From Aestuariibius violaceus (GTDB lineage: Bacteria; Pseudomonadota; Alphaproteobacteria; Rhodobacterales; Rhodobacteraceae), in the NCBI RefSeq assembly GCF_040779325.2, contig NZ_JBFONT020000002.1, positions 806,001-870,000 on the forward strand: a stretch of 64,000 nucleotides of DNA, given 5' to 3'. The notes under the pieces are model-generated. The model did no database searches. It had not been told where the DNA came from and worked only from the letters and a program-made list of their open reading frames with translations. The position numbers and the translations under genes were made by a program. This document shows positions 1 through 8,254 of this stretch, one piece after another. Position 1 is the first letter of the stretch; every line of letters begins with the position of its first letter.

Positions 1-413
1 CGGTAGCCGTAGGCGATCCCCTTGATCCAGAACAGCAAATCGCTGTCGGCGATCGACACCCAATAGCGGTCGTCGGCCAGCATCAGACCGACGGGATCGT
101 TCAGCATCCCGCCGGTTTCGTCCACCATCGGCAGGTAGTAGCACATGCCGGGCAGCATCCCGCGCAGATCGCGGGGCGTGAGCATCTGCATCAGCTTACC
201 CGCGTCGGGCCCGCGCAACTCCACCTGACGTTCGACGGCGACATCCCAGACCTGCACGGCGGACTTGAGGTGGCGGTAATCCTCTTCGGCGCTTTCGAAA
301 ACGGTGGGAAGGAGCATGTGGTTGTAGACAGTAAAGGCTTTGACGCCAGCCGCCTCGACACCGTCGGAGAACGGCGTGCGCCGCAACCGGCGCGAGGGAG
401 AGAGGAGCGCCAT
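1..413 (-). CDS. dmdA: Dimethylsulfoniopropionate demethylase DmdA, N-terminal part (cut by window edge)
   Basis: The 137 visible residues open with MALLSPSRRLRRTPFSDGVE and continue through VYNHMLLPTVF, VWDVAVERQVE and MLTPRDLRGMLPG, which match my knowledge of roseobacter and SAR11 DmdA rather than plain glycine-cleavage GcvT. The family has the aminomethyltransferase fold and moves a methyl group from DMSP to tetrahydrofolate, giving methylmercaptopropionate in the cytoplasm. The ATG lies 2 bp after the stop of the DinB-like gene, so it is probably the fourth gene of a minus-strand operon. The C-terminal part lies outside the window. A general GcvT-like protein is the only alternative. Confidence 0.88.
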   Translation of the reverse strand, partial: MALLSPSRRLRRTPFSDGVEAAGVKAFTVYNHMLLPTVFESAEEDYRHLKSAVQVWDVAVERQVELRGPDAGKLMQMLTPRDLRGMLPGMCYYLPMVDETGGMLNDPVGLMLADDRYWVSIADSDLLFWIKGIAYGY

Positions 414-415
414 GG

Positions 416-922
416 TCAGTCGCCGTCAGGCGTGAAGGGCACGTCGGTGACATAGCCTTCTGCCCCGGCTGCGGTCAGCATCGCGTGGATCTGACCCCGA
501 TGGTGGGTCTGATGATTGAAAAGCTGAACAACGCAAAGAGCTTTGGTACGCGTGATCTCACGCCCGACCGAGCCGGAATACCACGTCAGATCCCCCTCGA
601 GATCGTGATCCGATAGCTTTGCTGCCCATCCTGTAATGCGCTGATCCATCGCTTCCCGTGCCGGGCGCCAGTCTGACAGGTGCTCGGTCAGGCGTGGGCT
701 GTCCGCAATGCTGCCGGAGGGGCGCTCGCCACCGTCAAATCGGGCAACCCAGACACCATCGGCCCACAGCAAATGATTGATCGTCGCAAAGATCGACCCA
801 AAGAACGCTCCGCGGTCCCGGCCCAGCTCTCCCGGTGGCAGATCCTCAAGAGCGTCGATCAAGCTCTTGTTCTGCCACGCATTGTAGGCCGCCATCGTCC
901 GGCAATATTCCGCCCCGATCAC
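416..922 (-). CDS. DinB family protein (YfiT/DinB four-helix fold)
   Basis: This 168-aa protein has the DinB signature: an N-terminal helix with YCRTMAAYNAWQN, a first ligand region INHLLWAD near residue 50, and a C-terminal FNHQTHHRGQIH block near residue 135. Those histidines form the metal site of the family. DinB-like proteins are metal-dependent enzymes, often thiol transferases, but the substrate cannot be read from sequence. The start overlaps the stop of the DUF1326 gene by 4 bp and dmdA begins 2 bp downstream, so it is translationally coupled to both. A role linked to DMSP or thiol chemistry is only inferred from that position. Confidence 0.85.
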   Translation of the reverse strand: MIGAEYCRTMAAYNAWQNKSLIDALEDLPPGELGRDRGAFFGSIFATINHLLWADGVWVARFDGGERPSGSIADSPRLTEHLSDWRPAREAMDQRITGWAAKLSDHDLEGDLTWYSGSVGREITRTKALCVVQLFNHQTHHRGQIHAMLTAAGAEGYVTDVPFTPDGD

Positions 923-1626
923 GGCTTCGGGCCTTGCCAGGAGATCGGGCAGACCTCGGCCGACATACCGCCAAAATCCCAGACCCGGCCATAGTCGCGC
1001 ACCTTTGATTTCAGCCCCTTGGCCGCGAAGATGTCCGGCCCCATCCAGTATTTGGAGTTCGAGATCACCACGGGATGATCCGGGTCCTTTCCGTCGATCA
1101 TCTCGATCTCGCCCTGGATCTTGCGACCGATATAGAGGCCGCGCTTGCGGCCATCGCGGACGATTTCAACCTTCTCGCGCTCGGCCCCGATGATCTCGGA
1201 AACGAGCATGGTGAAAAGGCCCGTCGTGCCCCCTGCGGCGCCCGAGAAGATCTTGAGGAGGCCGTTATAGGCTTTCTGGCTGGCGCGTTCGTCCACATAG
1301 GCCGCGACGCGCCAGTTCCCCTCGGCCATGCGGCCAGGGATATCGACCAGAAGACCGACATTCAGACCGGCGAGGCTTTCCCCCTCGAAATGGCCGTCAT
1401 CGATGGCGATGGCCATCCAGGCGTGGCAGTGCCCTTCGGTCGGAGGGTGCGCACCCAGCGAGACGACACAAGGGCAGAAGATGGTGCAGGAGCAGTTGAG
1501 GAACAGCTCTCCCTCGATCTTCCAGTCGGTCGGCTGCAGCTTCCGGCGCTTGGGATTGTCCATCCGCTGGTCGATCCGCTGACTGATCGGCAGACGGTCG
1601 GCCGGTTTCGTCTTTGTCTTGGCCAT
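919..1626 (-). CDS. DUF1326 domain protein, Cys-rich, probable metal binding
   Basis: The chosen ATG encodes MAKTKTKPADR and has an AGGGAGGG ribosome site just upstream; a start 30 bp further up would run into the DUF2182 gene. The 235-aa protein has a cluster NCSCTIFCPC followed by GHCHAWMAI, typical of DUF1326. The four cysteines and later histidines suggest a soluble metal site. DUF1326 is usually encoded beside DUF2182, as it is here with a 10-bp gap, and the pair is presumed to work together. The biochemical role of the family is not established. Confidence 0.85.
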   Translation of the reverse strand: MAKTKTKPADRLPISQRIDQRMDNPKRRKLQPTDWKIEGELFLNCSCTIFCPCVVSLGAHPPTEGHCHAWMAIAIDDGHFEGESLAGLNVGLLVDIPGRMAEGNWRVAAYVDERASQKAYNGLLKIFSGAAGGTTGLFTMLVSEIIGAEREKVEIVRDGRKRGLYIGRKIQGEIEMIDGKDPDHPVVISNSKYWMGPDIFAAKGLKSKVRDYGRVWDFGGMSAEVCPISWQGPKP

Positions 1627-1636
1627 CTTGCCCTCC

Positions 1637-2383
1637 CTAGACCAACGCGACGGCAACGCCGCCAGCGATAAGCGCCGCGCCGAGCGGCCTGAGTATCCTG
1701 TGCCCGATTTCGGGCAGTTTTTCGAGCACCATGAAGAACGTTGCGAGGCCCATCCAAAGAAAGCTCATCACCCCGCCAACGAACCCCAGCACCATGAAAG
1801 CCCAGCAGCAGCCCGCGCAGAATGCGCCGAGGGCGAGGCCCATCCGGAAGCCGCCCACTCCGCCAGGGCGCCAATGGCCGAGGAAGTAGATCGTCGGCGC
1901 ATGGCAGACGCCATGGCAGATCTCCTTCGCACGGGTGAACTGAAAGAGGCCTCCAGCGATGAGCAACGCAGCCGCAAACCAGCGCGCGGTCGCACCGCCA
2001 AGATCATCGATCAGGCCCCAGCGAAGCAGCCCCGTCTGCAGAAGAGAGATCGCCGCGGCGACGCCGATCCAGACCGTCAGGTAGCCGCCGAGAAGCGCAA
2101 ACCACCCGCCGCGAGAGCCATCGGCGCTGACCATCAGATCCTCGTAGGCGCGTAGGGTCGGCACCATGGTCGGCAGCATCATCGCGGCCATCATGATCGC
2201 CCACATCGGGAAGAGCGCACCAAAGGTTGTCATGGGCATCATGTTCATGCCGACGGGCCGCCCGAGCCAGTCGACGCCCGACATCTGAACCGACAGGAAC
2301 ATCACGGCCCAAGCGACCAGGATCGCTGCGAAAAACGCCAGCCACGCTGCCCCTCGCCACGATATCCGACCGCCTGCGATCAT
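1637..2383 (-). CDS. DUF2182 predicted metal-binding integral membrane protein
   Basis: The start at 2383 (MIAGGRISWRG) is preceded by AGGGAGGAGG, which is far better than the upstream TTG. The 248-aa product has about six hydrophobic segments. Family motifs are visible: MMPMTTFGALFPMWAIMMAAM with its methionine-rich helix, TRAKEICHGVCH, and GAFCAGCCWAFM. The Met, His and Cys residues in membrane helices fit the family annotation as a metal-binding membrane protein. It heads a run of four close minus-strand genes that ends in dmdA. Which metal is bound is not known from sequence. Confidence 0.87.
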   Translation of the reverse strand: MIAGGRISWRGAAWLAFFAAILVAWAVMFLSVQMSGVDWLGRPVGMNMMPMTTFGALFPMWAIMMAAMMLPTMVPTLRAYEDLMVSADGSRGGWFALLGGYLTVWIGVAAAISLLQTGLLRWGLIDDLGGATARWFAAALLIAGGLFQFTRAKEICHGVCHAPTIYFLGHWRPGGVGGFRMGLALGAFCAGCCWAFMVLGFVGGVMSFLWMGLATFFMVLEKLPEIGHRILRPLGAALIAGGVAVALV

Positions 2384-2510
2384 GCCGGCCGCCTCCTCCC
2401 TGTTTCGCGCCACCTGATCCGAACAGACGCGCCGGCGCAAGAGGAATGGAACACTGGCTTGCCCACATGTCTTGACGGCTTAGCTGTCAGAAAAGGCGGA
2501 CGGAGCGGTC

Positions 2511-2855
2511 ATGGACATCATCAACTACATTCTCGCAGCGCTCAGCATCGGGTTCGGAATGCTCGGCTGGCTTGCCACCGACTACACGCTCAAGGTCGTG
2601 GACTTGCAGGATGGCGGCTCGACCATGGGGCGGTCCGAGGTTCGCGCCGCCTCGGGGGCGCTGTTCGTGGGACTTGGCGTGGGGGCGCTGATCCTTGGGA
2701 CGCCAGCGGCCTATATGATGATTGGTTTCGCTTGGGGCGGCGGCGCCGTCGGACGGCTGACATCGATCATAATCGATGGGCAAACCCCCAAGAAATGGGG
2801 CTTTTTCGCCTCGGAGGCTGCGGTCCTGATTATCGCCGTCTGGAACAATCTTTAG
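2511..2855 (+). CDS. Small four-helix membrane protein, DUF4345-like
   Basis: This 114-aa protein is almost entirely hydrophobic with four likely transmembrane segments (about residues 4-22, 46-66, 68-84 and 95-112). The motif SEVRAASGALFVGLGVGAL resembles the core of DUF4345 membrane proteins, a weak but recognisable match. The ATG follows GGACGGAGCGGTC. It is divergent from the DUF2182 operon and sits directly upstream of ssrA. Function is unknown. Confidence 0.65.
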   Translation: MDIINYILAALSIGFGMLGWLATDYTLKVVDLQDGGSTMGRSEVRAASGALFVGLGVGALILGTPAAYMMIGFAWGGGAVGRLTSIIIDGQTPKKWGFFASEAAVLIIAVWNNL

Positions 2856-2884
2856 CGTTCTGCCCCTTTTCAGGCATGTTTTTG

Positions 2885-3215
2885 CAGCCTATATTCGGAA
2901 TGTCCTTCGGGACTATGGACATAAACGCGCTCGTAATAAGCGGATCGGACCCGGGGGCGGTACCCGGCGGCTCCACCAACATCCTTCGTTTGGGGATCAT
3001 GGGGCCGAAACAGGATCGACGAACGTCTAAAGGGGTTAGCTTTGTCCCGGTGAGTTACCACCGTTATCGGTACACCTAAGCTAGTTGCAAACGACAACAA
3101 AGCTCCGGTGGCCCTCGCAGCGTAAGCTGTGCGGAACATCGAAATCTAAGTCCTAGGGCTTTGCAGCTTTAGGCGGGGTTCGCAGGCACCTGGCAACAGA
3201 AGCCTGCATTTTCAT
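2885..3215 (+). ncRNA. ssrA: tmRNA, circularly permuted two-piece alphaproteobacterial ssrA
   Basis: The 3' acceptor half comes first. It includes a T-arm-like stretch at about 2944-2966 and ends with GGCTCC-ACCA at 2969-2978. After a 22-nt spacer the 5' half begins with GGGGCCGAAACAGGATCGAC at 3001. GGGGCC pairs with GGCTCC to rebuild the acceptor stem, which proves the permutation. The tag frame runs from 3087 to 3122 and encodes ANDNKAPVALAA, with a TAA at 3123, close to tags known from Rhodobacterales. A GCAGGC/GCCTGC hairpin at 3182-3207 closes the coding piece. The outer ends are approximate. The RNA is cut into two pieces in alphaproteobacteria and rescues stalled ribosomes. Confidence 0.95.
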
Positions 3216-3341
3216 TGTTTCCGGACGGTCTCTTGACGCTCGCGTTACGCTCTGCGACCCATCGCATGGGGTTCAGCGCGACGTCACCCCGTGAGGCGGA
3301 TGCCCAAGGGTCGCATCCTTGATGCTATGAAGGATGCTTTG

Positions 3342-3980
3342 ATGATGCCTCTCTCACCTTCCGGCCTTGCCGACCTTATCGCTTCGTCCGAGCCTATCAC
3401 GGTGCTCGACCTCTGCCTGGCCGAGGATTTCGCGCTCGACCCCCGCCTGATCCCGACCGCGTCCCGCGTGGACTGGCAGGCGGTCGAGGGGGACGGGCGG
3501 GTGATCGTGGTTTGTAAGAAGGGGCTGAAGATCAGCCAGGGGGCGGCCGCGCTCCTCCGCACGCGGGGGGTAGAGGCAATGCATCTGGAAGGTGGTGCCG
3601 TGGCCTGGGCCGAGGCCGGTCACCCGATGGTGCCGGTGGCGGACCTGCCGGAAAGCGGCCTCTGGACGATGGCCGACGGGTTTGGCGCCGATGTCGCGGA
3701 ATGGTTGCTATCGCGGTTCACAACCGGTCAGGTGATCCTGCGCGTGGCGCCTGAGAGCATGGCGGCGGTCGCCGACAGGTGGGCTGCACCCACGATTGAG
3801 GATCCCCGCGCCCTGGCCCGGCGCCTTGGCCTCGCCACGCCCGCCATCGAGGCGCTTCTGGATGCGGTGCTGGCCGCGGGAGACGCGCCCCTGAGCCTTC
3901 CCAGCCTGATCCGGCATAGCGCGCCGGGGGCCATCCTCGATGCCGCCTACCGCGCCCTTCGCGCACCGGGGGAGCTGTGA
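3342..3980 (+). CDS. Rhodanese-domain protein with ChrB-like C-terminal part, partner of ChrA
   Basis: The N-terminal third holds a rhodanese fold with ITVLDLCLAEDF and the active-loop region VVCKKGLKISQGAAALLR, whose single cysteine is placed like the catalytic Cys. The C-terminal half (ARRLGLATPAIEALLDAV) is helical and resembles the tail of chromate-resistance accessory proteins. The start at 3342 has GAAGGA 7 nt upstream; a GTG at 3291 and ATGs at 3300 and 3327 are in frame and possible. The stop overlaps the chrA start, so the two are co-translated. A role in chromate or sulfur-oxyanion handling is inferred from that. Confidence 0.75.
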   Translation: MMPLSPSGLADLIASSEPITVLDLCLAEDFALDPRLIPTASRVDWQAVEGDGRVIVVCKKGLKISQGAAALLRTRGVEAMHLEGGAVAWAEAGHPMVPVADLPESGLWTMADGFGADVAEWLLSRFTTGQVILRVAPESMAAVADRWAAPTIEDPRALARRLGLATPAIEALLDAVLAAGDAPLSLPSLIRHSAPGAILDAAYRALRAPGEL

Positions 3981-5233
3981 TGGAGGCGCCCACCCTGCTC
4001 GACATAACGCGGGTCGGCCTTCGCATCGGCGTGCTGTCCTTCGGCGGCCCAACGGCGCAGATCGCGCTGATGCACAAGGAACTGGTCGAAGACCGGCCCT
4101 GGCTGACGGAGGAGCAATATCTGCGCGCCCTCTCCTTCTGCATGCTCCTGCCGGGACCCGAGGCAATGCAGCTCGCGACCTATGCGGGGTGGCGGCTCAG
4201 GGGCATTCCGGGTGGGCTGATCGCGGGGAGCCTCTTCGTCATTCCGGGGGCTGTCGTCATCATGGCGCTTGCGCTGCTCTATGCCCGCTTTGGCGAGGTG
4301 CCGCTGATCGAGGCGATGTTCCTTGGGATCAAGGCGGCGGTCGTGGTGATCGTCGCGCAGGCACTCGTCAAGATCGCCAGGCGGGCGCTGACGGGGACGG
4401 CGCAACGGCTGATGGCCGTGCTCGGCTTCATCGCGCTTTTCTTCTTTGACGTGCCGTTTCCCGCCGTGATCCTGATCGCCGGGATCGTCGGAGCATTCCT
4501 CGCCCGCGGCCAGACGCATGAGCCAACCGGTGCGGGTGTGTCGCCGGCGCGCACGCTCCGCGTCTTTCTGGTGGGCGGCGTGATCTGGGCCTTACCGCTG
4601 GTGCTTGCCCTTTCGCTGAACGCCGACCTGCTTGTGGCGGCCTGGACATTCTTCTCCAAACTCGCTGTCGTCACGTTCGGGGGAGCCTATGCTGTCCTCG
4701 CCTACATGACGCAGGAGGTGGTGCAGGACCTCGGCTGGCTCACAACGGAACAGATGATCGCGGCCCTTGGCCTGGCGGAGACCACGCCTGGCCCCCTGAT
4801 CCTCGTGACCCAATTCGTCGCGGCGCTGACGGGCGTATCGCAGGGCGGGACCGGGCTGGCCTTCGCGATGGCAGGCATCACGCTCTGGGCGACCTTCGTG
4901 CCCTGCTTCATCTGGATCTTCGCAGGCGCACCCTACATCGACTGGCTCGCCGGGCGGCCAAAGCTGACAGGCGCGCTCACCATGATCACCGCGGCCGTTG
5001 TCGGGGTGATCGCGAACCTGTCGCTCTGGTTCGCGCTCCACGTCCTCTTCGCATCGAACGCGGTGGAAGAGGCCGGACCGCTGAGGGTCCTTGTCCCCGA
5101 CCTCTCCAGCTTCAGCCCCACGGCGCTCGCGCTCACCGCGCTGGCCGCCCTTCTGCTGATGCGGTTCGGCTGGTCGATCCCGCTGGCGCTCGCCGTTCTG
5201 GCGGCGGCAGGCGGGGTTGCGGGCGCTCTCTGA
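3980..5233 (+). CDS. chrA: Chromate efflux transporter ChrA, two CHR domains
   Basis: This 417-aa protein has two homologous halves of about 200 residues, the usual long-chain ChrA form. The N-terminal CHR half shows GVLSFGGPTAQIALMH near residue 17 and CMLLPGPEAMQLATY near residue 55. The C-terminal half repeats this as AVVTFGGAYAVLAYM and GLAETTPGPLILVTQF. About ten to twelve transmembrane helices are predicted by eye. Family members export chromate across the inner membrane. The ATG overlaps the preceding stop (TGATG); a GTG 3 bp upstream is an alternative. Confidence 0.93.
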   Translation: MEAPTLLDITRVGLRIGVLSFGGPTAQIALMHKELVEDRPWLTEEQYLRALSFCMLLPGPEAMQLATYAGWRLRGIPGGLIAGSLFVIPGAVVIMALALLYARFGEVPLIEAMFLGIKAAVVVIVAQALVKIARRALTGTAQRLMAVLGFIALFFFDVPFPAVILIAGIVGAFLARGQTHEPTGAGVSPARTLRVFLVGGVIWALPLVLALSLNADLLVAAWTFFSKLAVVTFGGAYAVLAYMTQEVVQDLGWLTTEQMIAALGLAETTPGPLILVTQFVAALTGVSQGGTGLAFAMAGITLWATFVPCFIWIFAGAPYIDWLAGRPKLTGALTMITAAVVGVIANLSLWFALHVLFASNAVEEAGPLRVLVPDLSSFSPTALALTALAALLLMRFGWSIPLALAVLAAAGGVAGAL

Positions 5234-5298
5234 CCGCCCTCTTCCATCCCAATTCGAATCCCCTATGCTGAGACAACCAGCTGGGGAGCCGACATCGA

Positions 5299-5757
5299 AT
5301 GTCACGCAGGATCGACTACGGCAATCTCATGCACCGCGCGATGCGCGGATTGATCCAGCAAGTCCTTGAGGACGTGCAGGAAAACGGCCTGCCTGGAAAC
5401 CATCACTTTTTCATCACCTTCGACACGATGCACCCGGACGTGGAAATCGCCGACTGGCTGTCCGACCGCTATCCGGGCGAGATGACGGTGGTGATGCAGC
5501 ATTGGTTCGAGAATCTCGATGTCACCGATGAAGGCTTCGCCGTGACGCTCAATTTCGGCGACCAGCCCGAGCCGCTTTACATTCCCTACGACGCGATCAA
5601 GACCTTTGTGGACCCGTCCGTCGAGTTTGGCCTGCGGTTCGAAACCCAGGAAGACGACGTACCCGAGATCGTCGAGGATACACCTGAGGATGAGGCCGCC
5701 GAGGAGGAAGAGCCTCACGACGCCGAGATTGTGAGCCTCGACAGCTTCCGGAAGTAG
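5299..5757 (+). CDS. sspB: SspB-alpha, ClpXP adaptor for ssrA-tagged proteins
   Basis: The 152-aa protein has the SspB core (MHRAMRGLIQQVLEDVQENG, HHFFITFDT, YPGEMTVVMQHWFENLDV). After it come an acidic linker and a C-terminal segment AEIVSLDSFRK, the type of tail that docks on the ClpX N domain. SspB binds ssrA-tagged substrates and delivers them to ClpXP. A GGGGAG ribosome site precedes the ATG. The gene lies about 2 kb from ssrA on the same strand, so substrate tag and adaptor are near neighbours here, separated by the rhodanese-chrA pair. Confidence 0.93.
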   Translation: MSRRIDYGNLMHRAMRGLIQQVLEDVQENGLPGNHHFFITFDTMHPDVEIADWLSDRYPGEMTVVMQHWFENLDVTDEGFAVTLNFGDQPEPLYIPYDAIKTFVDPSVEFGLRFETQEDDVPEIVEDTPEDEAAEEEEPHDAEIVSLDSFRK

Positions 5758-5820
5758 CCTCCCCGTTTTCGTCACAATCGGCCCCTAGGCTCCGCGCAAT
5801 AGTGCGTAAAGGAGTATGCG

Positions 5821-6381
5821 ATGGCCGAACCCGCTTATGTGACCTTGACACTACCGCTCAAGATCGGGCCGATCGAACGCGGTGATTTCTGGGAAGACCC
5901 TCTGTCGGAAAAGCTGGAAGAGCAGGGAATCGGTGCCGTGACCGGTGGCGGCACCATGATGTCTCAGGACGGCGGGATCGAGTTCGTGGATCTCGAGGTC
6001 GAGCTCGAGGCGATCGACGACGGGAAGCTCGACGCGCTTGTCGCCGCGATGGTGGCGATCGGGGCGCCGAAAGGCACAAAGATCGTCAATGATGACGGTG
6101 AGACGCTTCGTACCCTTGGTTCCATCTCTGTGGTCGGGATCGGTCTCGACGGCACGGGGCTGCCCGACAGCGCCTATGAAGGTTTCGACGCGGACGCGTT
6201 CAGTGACGAGATCGTGGCCCAGCTTGGCGAGGGATACAGTTATGGCGGGAGCCATGCCGGGGCGCGATACACGTTCTTCTATTATCACGGTGCAGATGCC
6301 GAACGCATAAAAGAGGGCCTAGGCAAGATCGCCGCCGAAAAGCCGATCGGCCAGGGCGCGAAGATCGAGCAGATCGCCTGA
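5821..6381 (+). CDS. Conserved-looking protein of unknown function
   Basis: I do not recognise this 186-aa acidic, soluble protein. The N-terminal half (VTLTLPLKIGPIERGDFWEDP to about residue 95) and the C-terminal half (GIGLDGTGLPDSAYEG to the end) each look like a small alpha/beta unit, so a duplicated domain is possible. No signal peptide, membrane segment or catalytic motif is visible. AAAGGAG precedes the ATG, and codon use matches the neighbours. It lies between sspB and fumC on the same strand. Confidence 0.8.
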   Translation: MAEPAYVTLTLPLKIGPIERGDFWEDPLSEKLEEQGIGAVTGGGTMMSQDGGIEFVDLEVELEAIDDGKLDALVAAMVAIGAPKGTKIVNDDGETLRTLGSISVVGIGLDGTGLPDSAYEGFDADAFSDEIVAQLGEGYSYGGSHAGARYTFFYYHGADAERIKEGLGKIAAEKPIGQGAKIEQIA

Positions 6382-6450
6382 CACCGGCGAGTTGCGCCCT
6401 CAATCTCCCCTCCCTATAGCTGCAGGCAACAGCGAGGGGAGACAGACCAG

Positions 6451-7842
6451 ATGACGGAAACCCGCACCGAGACCGACAGCTTCGGCCCGCTCGAGGTACC
6501 AGTCGACCGCTACTGGGGCGCCCAGACCCAGCGGTCGCTGATGAACTTTCCCATCGGCTGGGAGAAGCAGCCCGTCGCGATCGTGCGTGCCCTTGGCGTC
6601 ATCAAAAAGGCCTGTGCCCAGGCGAACAAGGCGCGCGGCAAGCTGGACGCGCGGCTGGCCGACGCGATTATCGAGGCGGCGGGGGAAGTCGTGGACGGCA
6701 AGCTCGACGATCACTTCCCGCTCGTTGTGTGGCAGACGGGATCCGGGACGCAATCGAACATGAACGCCAACGAGGTCATCGCGAACCGCGCGATTGAGAT
6801 CCTCGGCGGAGAGATCGGGTCGAAGGATCCGGTGCATCCCAACGACCATTGCAACATGAGCCAGTCGTCGAACGACACCTTCCCCACCGCGATGCATATC
6901 GCAACGGCCATGACAGCCCGTGATGTCCTTCTCCCCGGCCTCAAGACACTCCACGAAGCCCTTGAAACCAAAGTCAAAGAGTTTGACGGCATCATCAAGA
7001 TAGGCCGGACGCACACGATGGACGCGACCCCCCTTACGCTGGCGCAGGAGTTCTCAGGTTACGCACATCAGGTCGCAATGGGCATCAAGCGGATCGAAGC
7101 CGCCCTGCCCCGCATCTACGAGCTAGCGCAGGGCGGCACGGCAGTTGGCACCGGCCTGAATTCTCCCCAAGGCTGGGGAGAGGAGGTCGCTGCCAACATG
7201 GCTGAAATCGCAGGTCTGCCCTTCGTCACGGCGCCGAACAAGTTCGAGGCGCTCGCCGCCCATGACGCCATGGTCGAGATGTCCGGCGCCTTGAAAACCG
7301 TCGCCGCAAGCCTGTTCAAGATCGCCAACGACATCCGCCTTCTGGGTTCTGGCCCGCGTTGCGGGCTTGGGGAACTGATGCTGCCCGAGAACGAGCCCGG
7401 CTCTTCGATCATGCCCGGCAAGGTGAACCCGACCCAATGCGAGGCGCTGACGCAGGTCTGTGCCCATGTCTTCGGCAATGACGCCGCGGTGGGGTTTGCA
7501 GGCTCTCAAGGGCACTTCGAACTGAACGTTTACAAGCCAATGATGGCCTATAACGTGTTGCAATCCGTGCAGCTTTTGGGCGACGCGGCGGTTGCGTTCA
7601 CCGATAATTGCGTCTCTGGCATCAAGGCGAATGAAGAACGGATCGACAAGCTGATGCGCGAAAGCCTGATGCTCGTCACCGCCCTGGCGCCAGAGATCGG
7701 CTACGATAACGCGACGACGGTCGCAAAGACGGCGCACAAGAACGGCACGACACTGCGGGAAGAGGCGATCGCTCTGGGCTTCGTCGATGAGGAGACCTTC
7801 GATCGGGTCGTCCGCCCCGAAGAGATGATCGGACCGAAGTGA
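6451..7842 (+). CDS. fumC: Class II fumarate hydratase FumC
   Basis: The 463-aa length fits class II fumarases. The superfamily signature GSSIMPGKVN lies at residues 318-327 and GRTHTMDATPL, with a catalytic histidine, near 186-196. The substrate-binding stretches SGTQSNMNANEV and SSNDTFPTA are also present. The enzyme interconverts fumarate and malate in the TCA cycle without an iron-sulfur cluster. A GAGGGGAGA ribosome site precedes the ATG. Its stop overlaps the next small gene by 4 bp. Confidence 0.98.
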   Translation: MTETRTETDSFGPLEVPVDRYWGAQTQRSLMNFPIGWEKQPVAIVRALGVIKKACAQANKARGKLDARLADAIIEAAGEVVDGKLDDHFPLVVWQTGSGTQSNMNANEVIANRAIEILGGEIGSKDPVHPNDHCNMSQSSNDTFPTAMHIATAMTARDVLLPGLKTLHEALETKVKEFDGIIKIGRTHTMDATPLTLAQEFSGYAHQVAMGIKRIEAALPRIYELAQGGTAVGTGLNSPQGWGEEVAANMAEIAGLPFVTAPNKFEALAAHDAMVEMSGALKTVAASLFKIANDIRLLGSGPRCGLGELMLPENEPGSSIMPGKVNPTQCEALTQVCAHVFGNDAAVGFAGSQGHFELNVYKPMMAYNVLQSVQLLGDAAVAFTDNCVSGIKANEERIDKLMRESLMLVTALAPEIGYDNATTVAKTAHKNGTTLREEAIALGFVDEETFDRVVRPEEMIGPK

Positions 7843-8021
7843 CCGGCAAGGTCATCAACCTGCGCCGGGCGCGCAAGGATCGCGCCCGCGCCGATAAGAA
7901 GGCGAAAGGGGATCAGTCCGCAGCCCTTCACGGCCGGGCGAAAGCCGAGCGGGACCTGACGCGGGCCGAGCGGGAAAAATCGGACGCCCATCTCGACGGT
8001 CACCGCCGCGACCTGGAATGA
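7839..8021 (+). CDS. DUF4169 family small basic protein
   Basis: The 60-aa product begins MTGKVINLRRARK and is very rich in Lys, Arg, Asp and Ala, as in DUF4169 proteins commonly found behind fumC in Rhodobacterales. It is probably one charged helix. The GTG start overlaps the fumC stop by 4 bp, and its own stop overlaps the next gene by 4 bp, so the three are a translationally coupled unit. Function is unknown; nucleic-acid binding is a guess from composition. Confidence 0.8.
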   Translation: MTGKVINLRRARKDRARADKKAKGDQSAALHGRAKAERDLTRAEREKSDAHLDGHRRDLE

Positions 8022-8254
8022 GTGGGCGGCCGGTCAAGCGCTCTCTCACCTTACGGGGGCATCGGACAAGCGTGTCGTTGGAAGATGCGTTCTGGACTGC
8101 TTTCAAAGAGATCGCGGAGCGTCAAGGAAAGACAATCAATGGCTTAGCTGCCGATATTGATGCGACCCGCGGCGATGTCGGCCTTGCCTCTGCGCTGCGG
8201 GTCTTTGTCCTTGACGAGGTTCGGAAGGTCGCACCCGATCAGCCGAGCGCGTAA
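8018..8254 (+). CDS. Ribbon-helix-helix domain protein
   Basis: The 78-aa product has the RHH_4 type core: RSLTLRGHRTSVSLEDAFW, then FKEIAERQGKTINGLAADID and ALRVFVLDEVRK. That is one strand followed by two helices, a fold that dimerises to bind DNA. It overlaps the DUF4169 stop by 4 bp, and its 3' end overlaps the convergent phoB gene by 16 bp. The target operator is not known, though autoregulation is usual in the fold. Confidence 0.88.
   Translation: MSGRPVKRSLTLRGHRTSVSLEDAFWTAFKEIAERQGKTINGLAADIDATRGDVGLASALRVFVLDEVRKVAPDQPSA

Noticed and set aside
2870..3139. An 89-codon minus-strand frame
   Set aside because: It lies inside ssrA, whose acceptor stem and tag frame are unmistakable.
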